31,293 bases of DNA, from contig CAJUMR010000032.1 in assembly GCA_910587475.1 (NCBI GenBank), positions 1-31,293 of the forward strand, read 5' to 3'. The notes below the pieces were generated by a model. It did not search any database and was not told where the DNA came from. It worked only from the letters and a program-made list of their open reading frames with translations. Each line of letters opens with the position of its first letter. Within the stretch, counting starts at the first letter, position 1. Shown here in pieces: positions 18,701 to 24,528 of this stretch. This DNA comes from an uncultured Muribaculaceae bacterium (lineage in GTDB: Bacteria > Bacteroidota > Bacteroidia > Bacteroidales > Muribaculaceae). The translations under genes were made by a program, and so were the position numbers.

Positions 18701-18861
18701 GAAGGATTCCCTTTGAGGCGAACAGATACACCCGGCATCGTTTCGCCGCTATTGTCAAGAACTGTACCTGTGACCGTCACTTGCGCGAAAGCGAAAATCG
18801 CTGCAAACAGACACCACAGAGAGACCAATAGCCTAAGGTTTTTTGCAAGATTAAGTTTCAT
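15733..18861 (-). CDS. SusC/RagA-family TonB-dependent outer-membrane receptor (SusC2)
   Basis: A 1042-residue TonB-linked transporter, first gene of its operon. It has a signal peptide (cleavage near IFAFA-Q, about residue 26), a carboxypeptidase-regulatory-like domain (about 28-105, VTGTVLDNSGETMPGVSV), the classical linker DELVVVGYGVQKK (108-120), a plug domain (about 130-233) with SVLKDAAAAIYGVQGANG, and a barrel ending in LGLNLSF with terminal Phe. There is no STN domain, so substrate-driven sigma signalling through this receptor is not supported. A promoter match lies about 115 nt upstream. It differs from SusC1 in linker and barrel, consistent with a distinct ligand. Confidence 0.96.
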   Translation of the reverse strand: MKLNLAKNLRLLVSLWCLFAAIFAFAQVTVTGTVLDNSGETMPGVSVRLKGNPSVAAATNVEGRFVIKVPNLDASLEVSFIGYQSQTVALKGRSNVEITLLEDSEALDELVVVGYGVQKKISLTGSVSAVSGNDLVKTPMQNVSNMLTGKVSGITAVQSTGKPGADGASIHVRGLNDFGGSGPLVIVDGVPMAMDQVNPQDVESISVLKDAAAAIYGVQGANGVILVTTKKGQEGSAKISYSGALTWTRNTALPEYLNAEEYMYWHNKASAMDGLTPRYTAEIQRRVKEAAPDDYLGETDWIKETFKTGFTQQHTVSATGGTKNVNYFVSLGLLDQEGTMRNTEYRRYNFRSNLDVKVAKNLRFMANISGYRTERLWPAADLSDQSEFNPSREALTMLPIFQKEYNGYPVAWSVNGSHINPIASLEGAGWNRLYSNRLIGNFQLEYDFKDVHPVLDGLKVSIWGSYDANHGLTDNFDGYIAQYAVDENFGEPQFAYKPSYGRPGEGSFFRGSHWSGNWIIRPSVTYNHKFGKADIGLLYLYEATKYTNGVFQAIAQGYSVYDPVDISLADEVLATSVLGSHQDTGVVSHVGRFNFGWDDKYLLEFAFRVDGSFNFAPSNRWGFFPSASAGWILSNESFIKDNLPWVDFLKLRASYGESGKDGIPAFLFKTLFTKVRNGQILDGNAISLYYTDSYSQAGLKWSTTRSYNVGLDFDIFKRKFGAEIDVFYQHTSDLLEGVGGVFPSSLGGYAPKYENSGAVENRGIDFTLKHELTVNKDFSYRLRGTFGFARNKVLKQKINDDHPSWRNVIGHPMGARFGLIATGLAQTQEDIDNAPAAPSGTIRLGDILYLDTNGDGKIMYKGSESDYVRIGYGALPEITFSMNMDFNYKNFYLNMLWQGVTHVDYTLNGMWGNGHTDNTPYTKPFYGDANSPKYLVEDAWTPEHTDARYPRLSTIGNGNNAVSSTWWLVNGEYLRLKNLSFGYDVPEKALRKTPFSRVNVYVAGTNVFTFSHFKYVDPESPSVSAGYYPQQATWSLGLNLSF

Positions 18862-18978
18862 GATCGATTTTTAGGGTATTAATTATTAGATTTATTTGTT
18901 AATACTTTAGTACTGCACAGAAGAGTCGATTTATTCATTTTACTTATTAAGTGACTCAGTCATAGCAAAAATATTTTT

Positions 18979-19009
18979 CAAAGCTATGAATAATAATCGA
19001 ATTGGACAA
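18979..19009 (-). promoter_or_regulatory. Promoter of susC2
   Basis: On the minus strand, TTG (19007-19009) is followed after 20 nt by TAGCTTTG (18979-18986), an exact TAnnTTTG match. A second -7-like match, TATTTTTG (18966-18973), lies just downstream but has no TTG at the right distance. Confidence 0.7.
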
Positions 19010-19201
19010 TTTATTCCGCAAGTTTTTTTAAATGCTTTTTAAATCGATTTAACAGACATACACTAAAAATTACTGAACAACAACATCTTAACCTTTTTGC
19101 GAGAATTTGTTAAACTTGCCGGTCTCTGTCCGCTCCGTACATTTTCGGTCGGCGATGACCACCTGCTGCGCACGGTTGCACCGCCAAGTCGGTAAATACA
19201 G

Positions 19202-19231
19202 CAGCGGGCGGCCATAAGAGGCCGCCCGCTG
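19202..19231 (-). terminator. 3' hairpin of the GLUG-like gene
   Basis: Perfect 12-bp GC-rich stem, arms 19202-19213 (CAGCGGGCGGCC) and 19220-19231, 6-nt loop, 31 nt past the stop codon. No T-run follows on the minus strand, as for the hairpin at 11726-11753. Confidence 0.65.
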
Positions 19232-19262
19232 TGCAGAAATTTATACTTGTATCAAGTAATGA

Positions 19263-21185
19263 TTAGCGAACGAGTTCTTTTGAAACCTTGTTGCCACGAC
19301 GAACGATGTATACACCGTTTTCGGGGTTAGCAACCTGTACGCCCTGGAGGTTGTAGTAAACAGCGGGACCGTTTGCTTCAACTTCTTCAACAGCTTCGTT
19401 GAAGATGCCGCTTGTGCCGTTGTTGAAAGCATCGAGTGCGGGATAGCCGTTGATCATTTCAGTAGAGCTGAATGCTGCCCAATCCTGAACAACTTCGATG
19501 AGAGCTGCTTCGTTGCCGTCAACGAGGTCATAGCTGCTGCCACCGTCGAGATCAACGCCTTCAGAGCACAATTCTGCACCTTCTACAAATGAAACGAAGT
19601 CTTCAACATAAAGCACGGGAGCTTTGTCAGTGTCAGCAATAGCAAAACCTGATTCAATAGAACCTGCAACATAAGAAGTGTAAACTTCCATTTCGTTGCG
19701 GAGACGACCTACGAAACCTGCGAGATAAGCAGAAGAACCATTAACAGAGCCATTGAAGAAGCTGTCTTTGATGATGAGAAGGTTGCCAGTAGTACCAAAG
19801 AGACCGCCGGTGTAACCACCTTCACCATAAACTTCACCTGTTACATAAACATTTTCAACAGTAAGTGAGCTGCCGCTACCGTGACCGGCATATGCGCCGA
19901 GTACACCTGCGCCCTGAGTAGCCGAAACATAAGCGTCAACTACACCGAGGTTCTTGATAACGCCAGAAGGAACACCAAAGATTGATGTGCAATAGTAGTA
20001 GTTAGTTTCAGCAACAGTTGCGCCTGAATATTCCATAGGAACAAAGTTCTTGATCACGTGGTTCTGACCATCGTAGTTGATGATAGCATTGTAAGCACCG
20101 TCATAACCAGCCAAAGCGTGATAGTCATCGAAGCCCTCCATGTCAATGTCGGCAGTCTGAACGAAGTAGAATGTTCCACCGTTCACGCCGTCAACAAAAC
20201 GGTAAGCGTTGCAGAGAGCTTCGGGAGAATCGATGATATAAGGATTAGCTTCAGTGCCTTCGCCTGAGAGAGCATACATAAGTGCGGGATATGCATCGAT
20301 GTCTTCAGTTGCGCTGTAAGCAGCCCAAGAGCGAACGAGATCAAGACCAGCCTGGCTTGTAGCTGCAGTGTTGGCCATAGTAACGCCGTCAGCCGAAGCA
20401 AGACCAGTTTCGTCAGAACCAGTGTTGAACACAACGAAACCATTGAAAGTAGAGTTCACCTTGTTAGCGGCGCAAACGAGATTAGCGTTGCCGCTGACAG
20501 TACCGGCTACATAGCAGTTGTTCAATGTAGCGGGGTTGTTGAGACGACCTGCGAGTGCGCCGTTGAGACCACCGTCAAGACCTTCCATTTCAACATTCAC
20601 GAAGCAGTTGTTAAGTTCAACAGCTGTACCGGTTGTACCGAACAAGCCGCCAGAATAGTTAGCTGAACCGCCTTTAACTTTACCTGTTACGTAAACGTTT
20701 GAAACGACTGTGGTTTCTACACCTGCAGAAGACTGGCCGAGATAGCCACCGATAGCGCCACAACGGCCACCGGCTGCAGAAATGTTCATATCAACGATGC
20801 CAAGGTTCTTGAGCTCACCGCTGAATACGCCGAAGATAGACTGGCCGTAGTTATACATTGAACCAGAAGCCCAGACGTCAGTTTCGGGTGCGAAGTTTTT
20901 GATCACGTGGTTACGGCCGTCATAGTTCAAGGGACGATCGTAAGTAGCAGCGTCATAGCCTACAACAGGGATGTATTCCTTAACACCTGCCATGTCGATA
21001 TCGGCAGTCTGAACGAAATAGACTGTTTCGAGAGATTTGGTGTACTGATACGCTTCACAGAGGTCTGCAGCTGAACCGATAAGATACGGATTAGCAGCTG
21101 TTCCTTCACCTACGAGTTCGGCATTAGCAGCGAACGGAGCGGTAGCAAGAGCTACAAGCGCCAGATTGCGTAAAGTTTTGTTCAT
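19263..21185 (-). CDS. Secreted two-repeat GLUG-like (beta-helix-type) protein with a sorting-like C-terminal tail
   Basis: A 640-residue exported protein of unknown role. It has a cleavable signal peptide (APFAANA-E, about residue 22) without lipobox. Residues 25-301 and 307-584 are two copies of one ~280-residue unit. Each opens with GEGTxANPY, carries YFVQTADIDM, GxNHVIKNF, SIFGVxSG and YxGGLFGTTG, and closes with a W-A-A-[YF]-S-[AS]-T-E...YPAL segment. The short GGLFG / GALAG / AYAG repeats with following strand segments resemble GLUG motifs of surface adhesin-like proteins. The last 34 residues (AVYYNLQG ... YIVRRGNKVSKELVR) nearly match the tail of the neighbouring GH13 protein and resemble a short type IX secretion-type sorting domain. 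Inferred: cell-surface or secreted binding protein. Its ligand and any tie to the starch-type enzyme are unknown. Confidence 0.8.
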   Translation of the reverse strand: MNKTLRNLALVALATAPFAANAELVGEGTAANPYLIGSAADLCEAYQYTKSLETVYFVQTADIDMAGVKEYIPVVGYDAATYDRPLNYDGRNHVIKNFAPETDVWASGSMYNYGQSIFGVFSGELKNLGIVDMNISAAGGRCGAIGGYLGQSSAGVETTVVSNVYVTGKVKGGSANYSGGLFGTTGTAVELNNCFVNVEMEGLDGGLNGALAGRLNNPATLNNCYVAGTVSGNANLVCAANKVNSTFNGFVVFNTGSDETGLASADGVTMANTAATSQAGLDLVRSWAAYSATEDIDAYPALMYALSGEGTEANPYIIDSPEALCNAYRFVDGVNGGTFYFVQTADIDMEGFDDYHALAGYDGAYNAIINYDGQNHVIKNFVPMEYSGATVAETNYYYCTSIFGVPSGVIKNLGVVDAYVSATQGAGVLGAYAGHGSGSSLTVENVYVTGEVYGEGGYTGGLFGTTGNLLIIKDSFFNGSVNGSSAYLAGFVGRLRNEMEVYTSYVAGSIESGFAIADTDKAPVLYVEDFVSFVEGAELCSEGVDLDGGSSYDLVDGNEAALIEVVQDWAAFSSTEMINGYPALDAFNNGTSGIFNEAVEEVEANGPAVYYNLQGVQVANPENGVYIVRRGNKVSKELVR

Positions 21186-21214
21186 AAGAAAGTTGTTTTG
21201 AATTAGTATAATGT

Positions 21215-21251
21215 TTATATGGTATGTTGCCTTTTAGTTATATGGTATGTT
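21215..21251. repeat. Two 14-bp direct repeats in the leader of the GLUG-like gene
   Basis: TTATATGGTATGTT occurs exactly at 21215-21228 and 21238-21251, 23 nt start to start, between the predicted transcription start (about 21275) and the ATG (21185). Each is followed two bases later by CTTT. On the mRNA the unit reads AACATACCATATAA. Confidence 0.8.
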
Positions 21252-21280
21252 ATCTTTGTTAACCGGTGATGAAACATCGG

Positions 21281-21312
21281 CAAATATACAATTAAATTTC
21301 GGGATTAAGCAA
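21281..21312 (-). promoter_or_regulatory. Promoter of the GLUG-like gene
   Basis: On the minus strand, TTG (21310-21312) is followed after 21 nt by TATATTTG (21281-21288), an exact TAnnTTTG match. The predicted leader is about 90 nt and includes the 14-bp repeats. Confidence 0.65.
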
Positions 21313-21365
21313 ATTTTCACCTAATTTTTTGGTCAATCGAGCAAAAAAAGATGAAAACGGATATG

Positions 21366-21396
21366 AAAAAAGGGCTGTATCTCACGATAAGGCCCT
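21366..21396 (-). terminator. Rho-independent-like terminator downstream of the GH13 gene
   Basis: Hairpin 21371-21396: AGGGC and GCCCT outer arms plus inner TATC/GATA pairing around a TCAC loop. On the minus strand it is followed by six T residues (complement of 21366-21371). It sits about 250 nt past the GH13 stop and just upstream of the next promoter. Confidence 0.65.
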
Positions 21397-21581
21397 CTAA
21401 TAATCTACAATCTATAAAAACATATATATTTTGAAAAAACGGTTCGTTGATCAATAGGCTGAATGCCTCATGATGTAATTTACCGCGACAAAATTAAACA
21501 TTTTTTGCAGTCATTGCAAATATTTTCATAGTTTTTTATCCGACATAGTGGATCTCCGACCATAGAAACGCCTAAGAATCA

Positions 21582-21613
21582 ACGTCCGGCACCTACAAAA
21601 GGGCCCCGGACGT
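21582..21613 (-). terminator. Hairpin directly after the GH13 gene
   Basis: 8-bp perfect stem ACGTCCGG/CCGGACGT (21582-21589 and 21606-21613), extended by imperfect CC/GG pairing, starting 33 nt after the stop codon. There is no T-run on the minus strand. The T-tailed hairpin at 21371-21396 may be the real terminator. Confidence 0.5.
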
Positions 21614-21646
21614 CGAGCGATCAAAGAATGTTTACGGGATCGACAA

Positions 21647-24406
21647 TCACCGCACCAGTTCTTTGTAAACTTCAGATCCGCGACGGACGATGTAAAGTCC
21701 GGGAGTAGGCTGACCTTCAATTCTGCGACCCTGAAGATCGTAATAGACCGCCGGAGCATTGTCGGTCGCATCTATGACTATATCATCGACTGCCGACGGA
21801 GTATCTGCAGTGGCGAATACAGCAAAGCTTCCGCCTGGAAGTTTTGCGGATATCGACGAGTCGCCTGCCGAAGGAGTGACATTGATGCCCGGCGAGGCAA
21901 ACAGAAGCCGGTAAGTCGACGGATCGGCAGCAGATACGGGCGACGAAACAGTTTTAGCCTGCGCGGTAATCGACGTGTTGATCAGAGCAACTACTTCCTT
22001 GTCGCCAGAGCGGAGACGCATCGAGCGAGCCACAGAAAGAGCGTCGTCGAGTCCGACTGTGGTAAATTCAGCAGATTCGTCAAATAGCTCGGGATTGGCG
22101 AGGCGCAGAAGGCAAAGAGCCTGATAGGTGTCGTGGAGCCCCATTGCATCGTCGTTTTCAAGAAGATTCCACACAACAGTCTTGGGAGATGTGTCGTTGC
22201 CTCCGTCCGACTTCGTATTCTGAGAGTCGCCGAGCTCACCGAACTGCCATATCATCTTAGGGCCAGGAGTGAGAAGCATCTGCGCTGCGAGCACACCGAG
22301 ACGACGGTAGGACGAGTTGCGCACACTGTTGTTCTTGGCATTTGCTTCAACATAATAACCAATGCGCTGCTCGTCATGACTCTCTGCATAAGAGACCGTC
22401 GAACCCCAAGGGCGACCATCCTGAAGCGTCGACAGGAACGCTGACACAGGCGAACCATAACCAAGCGTCGACGGTATGCCGGTCTCACCGGCGTTCCATC
22501 CCGAGACAACACGTCCGGAGGCCGAATTGATGTTGGCCCACTGGAGCATGCCGTCGTTGCCGAGCTCTATCTCTTCCTTAGCTTGTGCAAGGTCTTCATT
22601 AATGTGAATGCCATCGGGCTTTATCGAGCGGATCACTGCATGGAGACGCTTCATGCGCTCGATGCGCGAACTGTTATAGGCATCGGTTCCGGCAGAGTAG
22701 CTATCGTTATCTCCGAGACCTTTGACGAGGTCGAAGCGGAAGCCATCAACACGGTAGGCGGTCATCCAGTAACGGATGGCGTCGGCCCACTGTTGTTCGA
22801 CAAGCGGATTGCCTCCCTGGTTCCAGTCATTAAGCACACTGTAGTCGTGAGGAGCGACGGCATTGTAGAAGGGATTATCGCCGACCGGATACATCTGATA
22901 CCAAGGATGCAGGCCATCGCTCTGGTTGAACACGATGTCGAGTATGACGGCAATTCCCTGGCGATGACATTCGTCGATAAACTCGCGGTAGTCGTCGGGC
23001 GAACCATAGGCCTTGTCGGGCGCGAAATAGAAGTTAGTATTGTAGCCCCACGAATTATTACCGTTGAACTCCATAATCGGCATAAGTTCGACGGCATTGA
23101 CACCAAGTTCCTTCAGATAAGGTATGCGCGCGATGGCTGCCCGGACTGTGCCATTGGCATTGGCCTCGCCGATTGTGCCGGTAAAGTCACGGAACAACAT
23201 CTCATAGACAATCAGTTGCGAATGGTCGGGAGCCTTGAAGTCGCTCACTGTCCAATCATAGCTGTCGATATCGCCGCGGTACACTGCAAGCATGATGTTG
23301 TCGAACTTCTCGTAAGGATACTTAGGCATGTCAGGCCACACTGCAGGGTCGAGCCATTTGTCGCTGTAGCAGTCGAGCACCAGACGGGCGTATGGATCTG
23401 CAACAGAAGTAGTGCCGTCGACAAGATAGTAATATGGGTAGTACTTGTCGTCATCGAGACCGGACACAGTCAACCAGAAATAGCGGTTGCCATTATAGTC
23501 TTGATATGACATTACATTATTGTCGGCTACAGCATAATCATCCCACGACGGCACGAGCACTACGCTTTGCTTGCCAGGGGCTGCAAGACAGAATGTCACT
23601 GATCCATCGTCGTTGCGCACTGCGCCTTGCACCGGAACACCGCCGGGATAGTCAGCTGCCGCCGATGGAGTCGGCCATGCCACGGAGATGGTCTGAGTGT
23701 CGGTCACTCCGTCGTGGACAGCCGTAGCAGTCACTTTATAGTAGCCTTTTGCTGCAAAATCGTAAGACTTTGACAGGATTGTCGCCGACGATGCAGAAGC
23801 AATAGTCACCCCGTCGACATCGATCGAAAGATCGGCAGGCAGAGTCGCTGCCAAAGAAAAAGTGACAGTCGTCGGTGCGCTGATGATCGTAGAGACAGCG
23901 TCGGAGGTGAACGACATAGCAAAACCGTCGGGCGCTACGTCGACAAAAATGTCGCCTCCCGATGCGGTCTTACCTTCTACCGAACCATCGGCGTTGCGGA
24001 AGACCATGGCGATGCGGGTGACATGCTCGGCCGGATCGGTAATGCCGAAGTACGAGCGGATATCCCCTATATTTAATGTATAGGTATCGGCCGCAGTGCG
24101 GGTGAGGTGATTTTGGTCTGTGTTGGCTGCGTCGGCATTCGAACCGTCGCGCTCGGGCCACGGAGTCACAACGTGCGACCATTCAGAGCTAAGATTTGTG
24201 ATAACTCCGATATGAGCATAGACTTGCTCTGACTCGGAAGCACCGGCAAATGCCTGGTTGCCGAGCGGCGATGCCGCATGATAGGTAAGGACCACGTCGC
24301 GGCTCGCTTCCTGGAGTATGGCCGGAGACGATGTCACCAGTTGTGCCTTCACGGACAATGGCAAGATGGCTGCGATAGCCACCAGTAAGAGGGTAAATCT
24401 TTTCAT
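21647..24406 (-). CDS. Secreted GH13 alpha-amylase-family glycoside hydrolase with sorting-like C-terminal tail
   Basis: A 919-residue exported enzyme expected to cleave or rearrange alpha-glucans. It has a signal peptide (LSVKA-Q, about 21) without lipobox, a ~220-residue N-terminal beta-rich region, a CBM48/isoamylase-N-like domain (about 255-345, VTFCLAAPGKQSVVLVP), the GH13 barrel (about 395-770), a C-terminal beta domain, and the YYDLQG ... YIVRRGSEVYKELVR tail. The catalytic triad is present: nucleophile Asp559 in GFRFD, acid/base Glu604 in HINED, and Asp678 in ESHDEQ. Region I reads DIVFNQ (490-495), with Gln where most GH13 enzymes have His, and Glu604 lacks the usual preceding Gly. 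The best guess is an amylase- or pullulanase-like enzyme; the subfamily cannot be fixed by eye. It has its own promoter, overlapped by an inverted repeat. Confidence 0.92.
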   Translation of the reverse strand: MKRFTLLLVAIAAILPLSVKAQLVTSSPAILQEASRDVVLTYHAASPLGNQAFAGASESEQVYAHIGVITNLSSEWSHVVTPWPERDGSNADAANTDQNHLTRTAADTYTLNIGDIRSYFGITDPAEHVTRIAMVFRNADGSVEGKTASGGDIFVDVAPDGFAMSFTSDAVSTIISAPTTVTFSLAATLPADLSIDVDGVTIASASSATILSKSYDFAAKGYYKVTATAVHDGVTDTQTISVAWPTPSAAADYPGGVPVQGAVRNDDGSVTFCLAAPGKQSVVLVPSWDDYAVADNNVMSYQDYNGNRYFWLTVSGLDDDKYYPYYYLVDGTTSVADPYARLVLDCYSDKWLDPAVWPDMPKYPYEKFDNIMLAVYRGDIDSYDWTVSDFKAPDHSQLIVYEMLFRDFTGTIGEANANGTVRAAIARIPYLKELGVNAVELMPIMEFNGNNSWGYNTNFYFAPDKAYGSPDDYREFIDECHRQGIAVILDIVFNQSDGLHPWYQMYPVGDNPFYNAVAPHDYSVLNDWNQGGNPLVEQQWADAIRYWMTAYRVDGFRFDLVKGLGDNDSYSAGTDAYNSSRIERMKRLHAVIRSIKPDGIHINEDLAQAKEEIELGNDGMLQWANINSASGRVVSGWNAGETGIPSTLGYGSPVSAFLSTLQDGRPWGSTVSYAESHDEQRIGYYVEANAKNNSVRNSSYRRLGVLAAQMLLTPGPKMIWQFGELGDSQNTKSDGGNDTSPKTVVWNLLENDDAMGLHDTYQALCLLRLANPELFDESAEFTTVGLDDALSVARSMRLRSGDKEVVALINTSITAQAKTVSSPVSAADPSTYRLLFASPGINVTPSAGDSSISAKLPGGSFAVFATADTPSAVDDIVIDATDNAPAVYYDLQGRRIEGQPTPGLYIVRRGSEVYKELVR

Positions 24407-24438
24407 TTTGGTTGCGATAAGGTAGTATGTATAAAATA

Positions 24439-24476
24439 ATCTCTGAACGCAAAAGTAATCAATTGCGCTCAGAGAT
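24439..24476. repeat. Near-perfect inverted repeat spanning the GH13 promoter (candidate operator)
   Basis: Arms 24439-24450 (ATCTCTGAACGC) and 24465-24476 (GCGCTCAGAGAT) pair at 11 of 12 positions around a 14-nt spacer. The first arm touches the -7 element and the expected start site, and the second lies just inside the -33 element. Placement suits a dimeric repressor or activator. No regulator gene is adjacent. Confidence 0.65.
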
Positions 24477-24480
24477 GCAA
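24450..24480 (-). promoter_or_regulatory. Promoter of the GH13 gene
   Basis: On the minus strand, TTG (24478-24480) is followed after 20 nt by TACTTTTG (24450-24457), an exact TAnnTTTG match. The predicted leader before the ATG at 24406 is about 40 nt. Confidence 0.75.
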
Positions 24481-24528
24481 ATTTTTATGAGTCAGAGTTG
24501 TGTAAGCCGCGCTCAATGACGGCATCGA

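Larger units (their letters stand above)
18862..19262. other. Intergenic region upstream of susC2 and downstream of the GLUG-like gene
   Basis: 401 nt without a convincing gene. It holds the susC2 promoter (18979-19009), an AT-rich stretch up to about 19090, a more GC-rich block at about 19117-19195 with no assignable feature, and the 3' hairpin of the GLUG-like gene (19202-19231). The susC2 leader would be about 110 nt. Confidence 0.6.
21186..21646. other. Intergenic region between the GLUG-like gene and the GH13 gene
   Basis: 461 nt without a gene. It contains the leader with two 14-bp direct repeats (21215-21251), the GLUG-like gene promoter (21281-21312), a T-tailed minus-strand hairpin (21366-21396) and a second hairpin directly after the GH13 gene (21582-21613). 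The rest is AT-rich and unassigned. Confidence 0.6.

Noticed and set aside
18964..18978. 15-bp AT-rich string shared (in opposite orientation relative to transcription) with 11600-11614 upstream of the GH89 gene
   Set aside because: AAAATATTTTTGCTA is low-complexity and differently placed relative to each promoter; probably coincidence.
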